Below, piece after piece: positions 52,474 through 60,740 of a stretch of DNA of 64,000 bases. The stretch lies in assembly GCA_945901085.1 (NCBI GenBank), contig CAMDJV010000010.1:1-64000 (forward strand). The letters are read 5' to 3'. The DNA is from Rhodovarius crocodyli (GTDB taxonomy: Bacteria; Pseudomonadota; Alphaproteobacteria; Acetobacterales; Acetobacteraceae). Position 1 is the first letter of the stretch; each line of letters starts with the position of its first letter. Under the pieces are notes generated by a model. That model saw only the letters and a program-made list of their open reading frames with translations. It made no database searches and was not told the origin of the DNA. The position numbers were made by a program, and so were the translations under genes.

Positions 52474-53580
52474 ATGTCGCATAACAGCTTCGGCCACCTC
52501 TTCCGCGTCACCACCTGGGGCGAAAGCCATGGCCCGGCCATTGGCTGCGTGGTGGATGGCTGCCCCCCCGGCATCGCGCTCAGCGAGGCGGATATCCAGC
52601 CCTTTCTCGACCGCCGCCGCCCCGGCCAGAGCAAATTCGTCACCCAGCGCCAAGAGCCGGACCAGGTGCGCATCCTCTCCGGCGTCTTTGAGGGCCGCAC
52701 CACCGGCACGCCGATCGCGCTGCATATCGACAATCAGGACCAGCGCTCGAAGGATTATTCCGAGATCGCCGAGACCTTCCGCCCCGGCCATGCCGATATC
52801 ACCTATCATTGGAAATATGGCATCCGCGATTATCGCGGCGGCGGGCGTTCCTCAGCGCGCGAGACGGCGATGCGCGTGGCCGCGGGCGCCATCGCCCGCA
52901 AAGTGCTGGGCGAGGGCGTGGTGATTCGCGGCTTCATGGCGCAGATGGGCGCCGATGCGATTGACCGAGGGCAATTCGCCTGGGCGGAGTTGGAGAATAA
53001 TCCCTTCTTTTGCCCCGATGCCGTGGCCAGCGCGCGGTGGGAGGTGATGCTCTCGGCCATTCGCAAATCCGGCAGTTCCATCGGCGCCATCATCGAGGTG
53101 GTGGCCGAGGGCGTGCCCCCCGGCCTGGGCGCGCCGATTTATGCCAAGCTCGATGCCGATATCGCTGGCGCTCTCATGGGCATCAATGCCGTGAAGGGCG
53201 TGGAGATTGGCGATGGCTTCGCCGCCGCCGCCCTCTCCGGCGAAGACAATGCCGATGAGATGCGGATGCGCCAGGATGGCACGGTGGAATTCCTCGCCAA
53301 TCACGCCGGCGGTGTTTTGGGCGGTATTTCCACCGGCCAGCCCATTGTGGCGCGCATGGCGGTGAAGCCCACCTCCTCCATCCTCACCCCGCGCCAGGCG
53401 GTGACACGCGGCGGCGATAACACCGAAATCCTGACCAAGGGGCGCCACGACCCTTGCGTGGGCATTCGCGCCGTGCCGGTGGCGGAGGCGATGCTGGCCT
53501 GCGTGCTGGCCGACCATCTGCTGCGCCACCGGGCACAAAACCCGCAGGCCGCGCTGCAGGGCATGCTTCCTATCGCCTGA
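52474..53580 (+). CDS. aroC: Chorismate synthase
   Basis: The last shikimate-pathway enzyme, making chorismate from EPSP with reduced FMN. 368 residues, full length. Signatures [59 protein letters not shown] and [12 protein letters not shown] are intact. The ATG at 52474 begins [20 protein letters not shown], as expected. It stands alone with no other aro gene, in a segment bounded by inverted composite repeats. Confidence 0.97.
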   Translation: MSHNSFGHLFRVTTWGESHGPAIGCVVDGCPPGIALSEADIQPFLDRRRPGQSKFVTQRQEPDQVRILSGVFEGRTTGTPIALHIDNQDQRSKDYSEIAETFRPGHADITYHWKYGIRDYRGGGRSSARETAMRVAAGAIARKVLGEGVVIRGFMAQMGADAIDRGQFAWAELENNPFFCPDAVASARWEVMLSAIRKSGSSIGAIIEVVAEGVPPGLGAPIYAKLDADIAGALMGINAVKGVEIGDGFAAAALSGEDNADEMRMRQDGTVEFLANHAGGVLGGISTGQPIVARMAVKPTSSILTPRQAVTRGGDNTEILTKGRHDPCVGIRAVPVAEAMLACVLADHLLRHRAQNPQAALQGMLPIA

Positions 53581-53651
53581 AACAAATTTCATGGCTTGAC
53601 GCCAATCGGGCTTGGGCGCTTTGGAGGGGATAACCCCAGCGGATTCCACCC

Positions 53652-54845
53652 ATGCCCGACCCGGCGCCCCGGCCAGACCATGCGGCTCTTGCCGCTTTCG
53701 TGAAAATTGCCGGTCGCGATTGCTGGGGTAAACGCGTGCTGGCCATTGGCGAGCGGGCCAAGCAGGGGCAATTCACCGGCCGGGCCACCCAGCAGCGCCA
53801 CGCCGCCGAGTTGATGCTGGCACGCCTCTCCGACCCCCAGGCGCTGGCCCGCGCCGGCGCCTCCGAGCGGCGCCTGCTCGCCTTCGCACGCGAGGTGGCG
53901 CGGCTGGACGCCACCCTGGCCGGCGAGGCCCGCGCCCGGCTGCGCGCCATGGTGCGCGAGGGGCTGAGCGGCGAGGCCACGCTCATTCCCGTCTTCCATC
54001 TGGTGCGCAGCGCAGCCCTCGCCCGCGCCCGTGGCTTCACCGTGCGCTTTGACGGGCTGCTCGATGGCGCGGCGCATGACCTGCTGATCACGCGGGAGGG
54101 TGCCTCGGCCGAGGTGGCACTCTGCACCGTCTCGGCCGAGGAGGGCCGCCCACTGCATCGCGGCGCCTGGTTCGACCTGATGGACCGCATGCATCCGGAA
54201 TTGCAGACTTGGCTGGCCGCCCATCCCGGCCGCTATCTGCTGAAGATGACGCTGCCCGAGGGGGTGAGCGATACCCAGCAACTCAGCCTCCTGCAGGATC
54301 GGATCCTGGCCATGCTGGCGGCGCAAAAGCGCCAGGATAGCAGTGCTGATCTGATCATGAAGCTCGACCCGCTGGTGCTGGCCGGGGCGCAGCTGGGGAT
54401 GCAGGCGGCGCTGCGACAGCAATTCGGCCCCGAGGCGCATCTGGCGGTGACGGCGGATGCCAATTCCGGCTCGGTCTTTGTCATGGCCGCGCGGGCGGGG
54501 CGGGAGAATGAGATTGCCCAGGCGGTGAAGTTCCGCATGGCGCAGACCGCGAGCAGCCGCCTCTCCGGCCGCCATCCTGGCATTCTGGCCATGTTCATCG
54601 AGGATATGGACCGCACCGAATGGCGCAGCCTGCGCGACAGCCTGGAGTTGGAAGGCGTCACCCGCCGCTTTCTGACCGAGCCCGAGGCGCGGCATGTGGT
54701 GGCGGTGAGCTGCGCCTCGCGCGCTGAGCTGTTTGGCCTGCCGGCACCTGATTCTGCGCCTGAGGGCGAGCTGCGCTTCCGCAATCCGGGCCACCCGGCG
54801 GCGAAGAACCCGCATCTTGCACCGGGGATTGCCTCCTCGGTGTGA
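53652..54845 (+). CDS. Unknown 397-aa protein, possibly a degenerate PD-(D/E)XK nuclease relative
   Basis: A cytoplasmic-looking protein of 397 residues; no confident family. The N-terminal part (about 10-120) is helical; the middle (about 130-200) has LDGAAHDLLITREGASAEV then TVSAEEGRPLHRGAWFDLMD, which resembles a conserved alphaproteobacterial group with a restriction-endonuclease-like core where this position reads with a Lys before the T-hydrophobic-S; here that Lys seems absent. The C-terminal half (about 235-350) is alpha/beta. It is 71 nt after aroC and followed by the composite repeat at 54892. Confidence 0.7.
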   Translation: MPDPAPRPDHAALAAFVKIAGRDCWGKRVLAIGERAKQGQFTGRATQQRHAAELMLARLSDPQALARAGASERRLLAFAREVARLDATLAGEARARLRAMVREGLSGEATLIPVFHLVRSAALARARGFTVRFDGLLDGAAHDLLITREGASAEVALCTVSAEEGRPLHRGAWFDLMDRMHPELQTWLAAHPGRYLLKMTLPEGVSDTQQLSLLQDRILAMLAAQKRQDSSADLIMKLDPLVLAGAQLGMQAALRQQFGPEAHLAVTADANSGSVFVMAARAGRENEIAQAVKFRMAQTASSRLSGRHPGILAMFIEDMDRTEWRSLRDSLELEGVTRRFLTEPEARHVVAVSCASRAELFGLPAPDSAPEGELRFRNPGHPAAKNPHLAPGIASSV

Positions 54846-54891
54846 TCGTCGGTCTTAACTGGCTGCGGAAACACGAATCGCGAGGGAAGAT

Positions 54892-54996
54892 AAGATCGAG
54901 GGGCTTTGCCCCTCGAGCACCCCAGCAGGGTCGACATGTATGTCGGCCCTGGCGGGAGAGCGGGAGAGCGCAAAGCCCTTTCGCTCTTTTCATCCG
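54892..54996 (+). repeat. Composite palindromic repeat, copy 3 (minimal core)
   Basis: Leading outer hairpin CGAGGGGC/GCCCCTCG with spacer AGCACCCCAGCAGG as in copy 1, then a central hairpin AGGGTCGACAT/ATGTCGGCCCT (11-bp stem with one G-T pair) in place of the AT-rich core, then GGCGGGAGAGCG and AAAGCCCTTTCGCTCTTTT. About 105 nt. It lies 46 nt after the stop of the 397-aa gene. Confidence 0.8.
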
Positions 54997-55037
54997 CCAT
55001 CAACGTGCTGTTGGAGCCTTTATTGCGCGAGTATCCT

Positions 55038-55076
55038 TATCCACTCAAATAATTCGGTTTGGATGGATAATGCTCT
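55038..55076. repeat. Repeat module A, degenerate copy
   Basis: TATCCACTCAAATAATTCGG followed by TTTGGATGGATAATGCTCTA. It is a mutated version of the module A palindrome, directly before the NnrU stop and preceded by a GGAGCCTTTATTGCG remnant of module B. Confidence 0.6.
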
Positions 55077-55755
55077 AAAAATGAATCGCCGCTACGCCAA
55101 AGGCGATGGGATGGGCCAGCAGCAGCCCCACCCAGAGCACCGTGCCCAGCACCAGCGGCCGCAGCCCAATCTCCGAAAACTCAACCCGCCCGCGGCCAGA
55201 AAACACCGCGCCGAAGGGCAGGATGGAGGTGGTGGGCGCCAGCCTGGCCCACATTTCTGGGTCTCGCCGGGCCAGTTTCGCGTCGATGCTGGGCATGCCC
55301 AGAAGGCAGGTGGCCAGGAAGGCGCCGAAGAAGATCAGGCTCGCCACATCGCCATTGGCCAGCATATGCACCCCGGCCCAGATGGCGAAGGACCACAGCA
55401 TGGGGTGGCGCGTTACCCGGGTGATGCCGCGCGGCCCGCCCGCCGCCAGCTTCTGCCCCGCCGAGGTGGGGTTGGGCTGGGTGACCGAAGCGATGAAGAG
55501 GATGAAGGAAGGCAGCATCGCCAGCGCCAGCACCCAGCGCAATTCACGCGGCGCCGACCAGAGGAACCACAGCTCCGCCCCCTGCCAGGCCATGACAAGC
55601 AGCATGATCGAGGCCACCGAACCGATGGAGAAGCCGATCATGAAGCCCATTTCGCCGGTCAGGCCAACAATCCGCCCGCGCAGCGCTGTGCCGGCCACGC
55701 CAACATGCCAGCCCACCCAGAGCGCCGCAGCCAGAAGAAGAAGGAATATGCTCAT
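55075..55755 (-). CDS. NnrU-family membrane protein
   Basis: An integral membrane protein of 226 residues with about six hydrophobic segments, starting MSIFLLLLAAALWVGWHVGV at 55755. The family block GITRVTRHPMLWSFAIWAGVH is clear and is shared with isoprenylcysteine methyltransferase-like proteins. NnrU was first linked to nitrite/nitric oxide reductase expression, but most homologues have no denitrification neighbours, as here. The in-frame upstream extension to 56523 is antisense to the hydratase gene. Confidence 0.9.
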   Translation of the reverse strand: MSIFLLLLAAALWVGWHVGVAGTALRGRIVGLTGEMGFMIGFSIGSVASIMLLVMAWQGAELWFLWSAPRELRWVLALAMLPSFILFIASVTQPNPTSAGQKLAAGGPRGITRVTRHPMLWSFAIWAGVHMLANGDVASLIFFGAFLATCLLGMPSIDAKLARRDPEMWARLAPTTSILPFGAVFSGRGRVEFSEIGLRPLVLGTVLWVGLLLAHPIAFGVAAIHF

Positions 55756-55851
55756 GGCCGGCAGAGTGAACCATAGCGGCCATCCCTGCCAGCCCGGATT
55801 GCCTGTCGGCCGGCAATGTCGCAGTTTCGTGCAACAAGAAGGGCCAGCGGA

Positions 55852-56622
55852 ATGAGCGCCGAGATCAGTGTGACCATGGAAGGCCATGTGGCGATTCTCG
55901 CCCTGTGCCGGCCGCCCAATAATTTCATCGACACGCTGCTCACCGGCCAGATCGCCGATGCGCTGGAGAGGCTGGACGAGGCCCCCGCCTGCCGCGCCGT
56001 GGTGCTGGCGGCCGAGGGCAAGCATTTTTGTGCGGGTGCGGATTTCTCCCAGGCCAATCGCCGCGCGGGCGATGCCGATGCCAGCGGCCGCACCATCTAC
56101 ACCGAGGGCGTGCGGCTGCTGCGGAGCAAAAAACCCATCGTGGCCGCGGTGCAGGGGGCGGCGATTGGCGCGGGCCTTGGCCTCGCCGTGGTGGCGGATT
56201 TTCGCGTCACCTGCGCCGAGGCGCGCTTTGCCGCCAATTTCACCCGCCTCGGCTATCATCCAGGCTTTGGCCTGACCCGCAGCCTGCCCAGGCTGATTGG
56301 CGCGCAAAAGGCGCATCTGATGTTCATGACCGGAAGGCGCATCACCGGCGAGGAAGCCCATGCCATGGGCCTGGCCGATATGCTGGTGCCGCATGCGGAG
56401 CTGCGCGCGGCGGCCTGCGCGCTGGCTGCCGAAATCGCCGAGGCCGCGCCCCTGGCGATCACCGCCACCCGCGCCACGCTGCGCGCCGGCTGGGACGCAG
56501 AATACGAGGCCGCGACGGCGCATGAACTGGCCGAGCAGGCGCGGCTGCGGGAAACCGCCGATTTCCGCGAGGGCACGCTGGCCAGCCGTGAACGCCGCCA
56601 GCCCAGGTTTATCGGCGCATGA
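55852..56622 (+). CDS. Enoyl-CoA hydratase/isomerase family protein
   Basis: A crotonase-fold enzyme of 256 residues. Oxyanion motifs: KHFCAGADFSQANRR and GAAIGAGLGLAVVADFRV; the FTRLGYHPGFGLTRSLPRLI block has the position of the second catalytic region but with His-Pro in place of the usual Glu. The start at 55852 (MSAEISVTMEGHVAI) follows a GGA site; the in-frame ATG at 55816 is possible. It overlaps the next gene (ATGA) and leads an acyl-CoA operon. Confidence 0.9.
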   Translation: MSAEISVTMEGHVAILALCRPPNNFIDTLLTGQIADALERLDEAPACRAVVLAAEGKHFCAGADFSQANRRAGDADASGRTIYTEGVRLLRSKKPIVAAVQGAAIGAGLGLAVVADFRVTCAEARFAANFTRLGYHPGFGLTRSLPRLIGAQKAHLMFMTGRRITGEEAHAMGLADMLVPHAELRAAACALAAEIAEAAPLAITATRATLRAGWDAEYEAATAHELAEQARLRETADFREGTLASRERRQPRFIGA

Positions 56623-58661
56623 GCCTGTTTTCTGCCCTCTTCAACCCAGGCTCGGTGGCGCTGATCGGCGCCTCGGCCGACCCGGGCAAGGATAATTCCC
56701 GCGCTCAGCGCCTGCTGCAGCGCGAGGGGTTTTCCGGCCGGATCATTCCGGTCAATCCCGGCCGGGCGGAGATTATGGGCGTGCCGGCCTTCGCCGATAT
56801 CCGCGCCGTGCCCGGGCCGGTGGACCATGCCTTCATCATGGTGGCGGCGCGCGACGTGCCCGCCGCCATTGCCGGCTGCGTGGAGAAGGGCGTGGCGGTG
56901 GCCACTATTTTCTCGGCCGGTTTCGCTGAGGCCGATGCCGCCGGCCGCGCCCGGCAGGATGAGATGGTGGCCACCGCGCGGGCGGGGGGCTTGCGGCTGC
57001 TGGGGCCCAATTGCCTGGGCGTGGTCAGCGTGGCCAGCCGGGTGCCGCTCACTCTCAATGCCGCCATCGAGGCCGAGCCGCTGCTGGCGGGGCGGCTTGC
57101 CCTGGTCTCGCAAAGCGGCAGCATGATGGGGGCCTTGTTCTCCCGCGCTGCCGCGCGCGGGATTGGCTTTTCGCGCATGGTCTCGGTGGGCAATGAATGC
57201 GACATCGGCGTGGGCGAATTGGCCGAGCTGCTGGTCGAGGATGATGCGACCGGGGCTGTGCTGCTTTTCCTCGAAACCTTTCGTGATGCGCCGCGTCTCG
57301 CCGCCGCCGCCCGGCGGGCGCATGCGCTGGGCAAGCCTATCATCGCCTATAAGTTGGGGCGTTCCGAGGTGGGGCGCACCATTGCGCTGTCGCATACCGG
57401 CGCCATGCTGGGCGGCGATGAGCTGGCCCAGGCCTTCTTCCGCGCCCATGGCATTCTGCGCGTCGAAACCCTGGAGGGGCTGCTGGAAACCGCCCGGCTG
57501 GTGATGGGCCATAAGCCGCCGCGCGGGCGTGGCTTCTCGGCCATGACCGCCACGGGCGGCGGGGCTGCCATGGTGGTGGACCGGTTGGGCCTGCATGGCC
57601 ATGCGCTGGTCGGCCCCGATGCGGGCCTGCGCGAGAGGCTGGGCGAGGGGGGCATTCGCATTCCGGACGCGCCGCTGATCGATCTGCCGATGGGCGCCTC
57701 GGGCCCCGCGCCGTATTCCACCACGCTGAGGGGCATGGACGCGGCCGATACCGCCGATGCGCTGCTGGCGGTGCTGGGCAGCAGCGCCCGCAACCAGCCG
57801 GAGCGGGCGCTGTCGCATATCACCCCGGCCTTGCCGGCAGGGCGGCCCTTGGCGGTGTTTGCCGCGCCCCAGGCGGATGCGGCGCTGGCGCTGTTCGAGG
57901 CTGCGGGCATCGCCGCGTTTCGTACCCCGGAATCCTGCGCCGATGCGCTGCATGCCTATCTCAGCTGGCGCGAACCGGCCGCACTCAAGGGTGGCGCGCT
58001 GCCGCCGGCCCTGCCTGAGGCCCAACGGCTGAATGAGCATGAGGCCTGCGCGTTTTTCGGCGAGCTTGGCATCACCCCGCCCGGGGCGCGGGTGCTGCGC
58101 AGCCCGGCCGATGCCGCGGGCATGGCGGGGCCGCTGGCGCTGAAAATTCTCTCGCCCGATATCCTGCACAAGACCGATGCCGGGCTGGTCAGGCTGGGCG
58201 TGGCCACTGCCGATATTGCCGCAACCGTCGCTGATTTGCTGGCCCGCGCCGCGCAAGCTTTTCCTGCGGCGCGGCTGGATGGCGTGCTGGCCGCCCCCAT
58301 GCATAAGGGCTTGGCGGAGGTCATCCTGGGCTATCGGCGTGATGCCGAGGTGGGGCCGGTGGTCGTGCTCGGCATGGGGGGTGTCCTGGCCGAACTCACC
58401 CGGCGCATCACAGCGCGCATCGCGCCGGTCAGCCTGGAAGAGGCGATGGGCATGATTGCCGATCTGCCGGAGTTGCGGCTGTTGCAGGGTTTTCGCGGCC
58501 TGCCGCGCGGCGATGTGGCCGCGCTCGCCGCTGCCATCCAGGCGCTTTCCACCCTTGCCGCCAGCGATGTGGCGGAAGCGGAGATCAACCCCCTTATCAT
58601 CAAGCCAGAGGGCCAGGGCGTTGTCGCCCTTGATGGCCTTTTGCTGCGCATGGGAGACTGA
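56619..58661 (+). CDS. NDP-forming acyl-CoA synthetase (acetate-CoA ligase family, Acd-like)
   Basis: A protein of 680 residues with, in order, a CoA-binding Rossmann domain (GSVALIGASADPGKDNSRA at about residue 10), succinyl-CoA ligase-like domains (LVSQSGSMMGALFSRAAARG; YKLGRSEVGRTIALSHTGAM, with the phospho-His in LSHTGA) and a C-terminal ATP-grasp domain (about 450-680, ALKILSPDILHKTDAGLVRLG). It joins an acyl group to CoA, or the reverse, with ATP or ADP. The acyl substrate is unknown. It lies between a hydratase (4-nt overlap) and an acyl-CoA dehydrogenase (3 nt downstream). Confidence 0.9.
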   Translation: MSLFSALFNPGSVALIGASADPGKDNSRAQRLLQREGFSGRIIPVNPGRAEIMGVPAFADIRAVPGPVDHAFIMVAARDVPAAIAGCVEKGVAVATIFSAGFAEADAAGRARQDEMVATARAGGLRLLGPNCLGVVSVASRVPLTLNAAIEAEPLLAGRLALVSQSGSMMGALFSRAAARGIGFSRMVSVGNECDIGVGELAELLVEDDATGAVLLFLETFRDAPRLAAAARRAHALGKPIIAYKLGRSEVGRTIALSHTGAMLGGDELAQAFFRAHGILRVETLEGLLETARLVMGHKPPRGRGFSAMTATGGGAAMVVDRLGLHGHALVGPDAGLRERLGEGGIRIPDAPLIDLPMGASGPAPYSTTLRGMDAADTADALLAVLGSSARNQPERALSHITPALPAGRPLAVFAAPQADAALALFEAAGIAAFRTPESCADALHAYLSWREPAALKGGALPPALPEAQRLNEHEACAFFGELGITPPGARVLRSPADAAGMAGPLALKILSPDILHKTDAGLVRLGVATADIAATVADLLARAAQAFPAARLDGVLAAPMHKGLAEVILGYRRDAEVGPVVVLGMGGVLAELTRRITARIAPVSLEEAMGMIADLPELRLLQGFRGLPRGDVAALAAAIQALSTLAASDVAEAEINPLIIKPEGQGVVALDGLLLRMGD

Positions 58662-58664
58662 AGC

Positions 58665-59831
58665 ATGCTCGACACCACCACCCGCGAAGAGCACCGCATG
58701 GTGCAGGAATTGGTGCAGAAATTCGTCACGCGCGACCTGATGCCGCTCGAGCCGCTGATTCTGGCGCGCGAGGCGAATGGCGGCAAATACGCGCTGACCA
58801 CCGAGGAGGAGGCGCCGCTGCGCGCCACCTGCCGCGAATTGGGGCTTTGGGCACTCGACGCGCCAGAGGAATATGGCGGCGCCAACCTGCCCACCATTGC
58901 CCTGATGGGCGTGGAGGAGGAAATGGCCCGCACGGTGGTGCCCTTCACCATCCCGCCCGATAGCCCGAACTTGCATATGCTGGTCGCCGTGGCCGATGCC
59001 TATCAGCGCGAGCGCTACCTCACCCCCTATGCTGCCGGCGAGATGCGCTCATGCATCGCGATTTCCGAGCCGGTGGCGGGCGGCGACCCTTCGGGCATGC
59101 TGACCAAGGCGGTGCAGGATGGTGATGATTGGGTGATCAACGGGCGGAAAATCTGGGTCAGCAATGTGCCGGCGGCGGATTTCATCGTGCTGATGGCCCG
59201 CACCTCGCCCGGCAAGCGCGAGGCGGGGGTGACGGCCTTTATCGTTGAGCGTGGCACGCCCGGTTTCATCATCGAGCGCGAGATTGCGATGATTGGCGGC
59301 AAGAAGACCTATGAGCTGGTCTTCGAGGATTGCCGGGTGCCGGCGCGCAATGTGCTGGGGGGCCTGGGCGCTGGCTATGCGCCGATGCAGCTGCGGCTGA
59401 ATGTGCGGCGGCTGCAAATGGGCGCGCGCTGCGTGGGCATCGCCCGGCGCGCCTTGGAGATGATGTGCAGCCACGCCAAGCAGCGGGTGACCTTTGGCGC
59501 GCCGCTGGCCGACCGCCAGGCGATTCAATGGTGGATTGCCGATGCGGCCACCAAGATCCATGCCTGCCGGCTGATGGTGCAAGCCGGGGCTGCCACCATG
59601 GATGCGGGTGGCGATGTTCGCAATGAAGCCAGCATGATCAAGGTCTTCGGCACCGAAATGGCCACCGAGGTGGTCAATCACGCCATGCAGGCGCATGGCG
59701 CCATGGGCATGACCAAGGAGTTGCCGCTGCAATTGATGGCGAACCAGGTGCGCCTCATGCATGTCTATGAAGGGCCGACCGAGGTGCACCGGATGGCGAT
59801 TGCCAAGCGCACCCTCAAGGAACTCGGCTGA
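58665..59831 (+). CDS. Acyl-CoA dehydrogenase
   Basis: A flavoenzyme of 388 residues that oxidises acyl-CoA to enoyl-CoA. It has the three family domains: N-terminal helical (LDAPEEYGGANLPTIALMG), middle beta (CIAISEPVAGGDPSGMLTKA; WVINGRKIWVSN) and C-terminal helical (QRVTFGAPLADRQAIQWWIA; HGAMGMTKELPLQ; VYEGPTEVHRMAIAK). The catalytic Glu usual in YEGT reads YEGPTE, as in several subgroups. Last gene of the operon; a hairpin follows at 59850-59876. Confidence 0.93.
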   Translation: MLDTTTREEHRMVQELVQKFVTRDLMPLEPLILAREANGGKYALTTEEEAPLRATCRELGLWALDAPEEYGGANLPTIALMGVEEEMARTVVPFTIPPDSPNLHMLVAVADAYQRERYLTPYAAGEMRSCIAISEPVAGGDPSGMLTKAVQDGDDWVINGRKIWVSNVPAADFIVLMARTSPGKREAGVTAFIVERGTPGFIIEREIAMIGGKKTYELVFEDCRVPARNVLGGLGAGYAPMQLRLNVRRLQMGARCVGIARRALEMMCSHAKQRVTFGAPLADRQAIQWWIADAATKIHACRLMVQAGAATMDAGGDVRNEASMIKVFGTEMATEVVNHAMQAHGAMGMTKELPLQLMANQVRLMHVYEGPTEVHRMAIAKRTLKELG

Positions 59832-59849
59832 GGCTTATTGCGGCCACAT

Positions 59850-59876
59850 CACCCAGCCCCAGATGGGGGCTGGGTG
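59850..59876. terminator. Hairpin between convergent genes
   Basis: CACCCAGCCCC and GGGGCTGGGTG form a perfect 11-bp stem with a 5-nt loop between the acyl-CoA dehydrogenase and fabG stops. No T tract is present on either side. Confidence 0.5.
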
Positions 59877-59891
59877 CACAGCGTGGCCGAT

Positions 59892-60629
59892 TTACAGCAT
59901 CGCCATGCCGCCATTCACATGCATGGTGGAGCCGGTGACCCAGCCCGCCTCATCGGCGGCCAGATAGGTCACCGCCGCCGCCACATCGGCGGCCACGCCC
60001 ATGCGGCCCAGCGGGATCTTGCCGGTTAGGGCATCGCGCTGCGCCTCATTCAGCTTTTGCGTCATCGGCGTGTCGATAAAGCCCGGGGCGACCACATTCA
60101 CGGTGACATTGCGCGACGCCACCTCCTGCGCCAGGGATTTCGACATGCCGATCAGCCCAGCCTTGGCGGCGGCGTAGTTCGACTGGCCGGGATTGCCCAT
60201 CACGCCCACGATCGAGGCGATGGAAATGATCCGCCCCGCGCGGCGCTTGAGCATGCCGCGCAGCGCGGCGCGGGCCAGGCGGAAGGGGGCGTTGAGATCA
60301 ACCTCCAGCACCGCATTCCAATCCTCAGGCTCCATCCGCAGCGCCAGACGGTCGCGGGTGAAGCCGGCATTGTTCACCAGGATGTCGAGGCGGCCTTCGG
60401 TGGCCTCCACACCCTCAACCAGTGCGGTCGCGGCGTCAGGCTCGGCCAGATCGGCCAGCGCCACGCGGGCGCGTTCGCCCAATTGCTCGGCGAGGGCCGC
60501 GAGTTCCGCCTCACGCCGGCCGCTGAGCACGACATGCGCGCCCTGCCCGTGCAGCGCCTGTGCAATGGCCACGCCAATGCCCGAGGAGGCGCCCGTCACC
60601 AGCGCAATCTTGCCGTCCAGCCTGAACAT
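59892..60629 (-). CDS. fabG: 3-Oxoacyl-ACP reductase
   Basis: NADPH-dependent SDR of fatty-acid synthesis, 245 residues. TGASSGIGVA (cofactor loop), NNAGFTRD, SIVGVMG with catalytic Ser in ISIASIVG, and YAAAKAG with Tyr/Lys are intact; VNVVAPGFIDTPMT and GSTMHVNGGMAML follow. It starts at ATG 60629 behind GGGAGACAC. It lies 106 nt downstream of fabD; that spacer is filled by repeat modules A and B, which could separate the two transcripts. Confidence 0.96.
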   Translation of the reverse strand: MFRLDGKIALVTGASSGIGVAIAQALHGQGAHVVLSGRREAELAALAEQLGERARVALADLAEPDAATALVEGVEATEGRLDILVNNAGFTRDRLALRMEPEDWNAVLEVDLNAPFRLARAALRGMLKRRAGRIISIASIVGVMGNPGQSNYAAAKAGLIGMSKSLAQEVASRNVTVNVVAPGFIDTPMTQKLNEAQRDALTGKIPLGRMGVAADVAAAVTYLAADEAGWVTGSTMHVNGGMAML

Positions 60630-60651
60630 ATGTGTCTCCCTGAATGCGTTA

Positions 60652-60695
60652 GAGCATCACCCGTTCAAACGGAATCGTTTGAACGGGTGATGCTC
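60652..60695. repeat. Repeat module A, copy 2 (20-bp perfect palindrome)
   Basis: A 44-nt perfect hairpin: 20-bp stem beginning GAGCATCACCCGTTCAAACG, loop GAAT. The sequence is the same palindrome family as 52361-52392. It lies in the fabD-fabG spacer, 23 nt before the fabG start. Confidence 0.9.
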
Positions 60696-60740
60696 GACAA
60701 ACAAAAACTTAGAGCTTTTGCGAACGGCATAGGCTCTAAA
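60696..60740 (-). repeat. Repeat module B, copy 3 (supplies the fabD stop codon)
   Basis: On the minus strand: TTTAGAGCCTATGCCGTTCG, then CAAAAGCTCTAAGTTTTTGT. TTAGAGC/GCTCTAA is the stem, with a T-rich tail. The fabD stop TAG (60738-60736) is part of the first hairpin arm. It is joined to module A. Confidence 0.75.
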
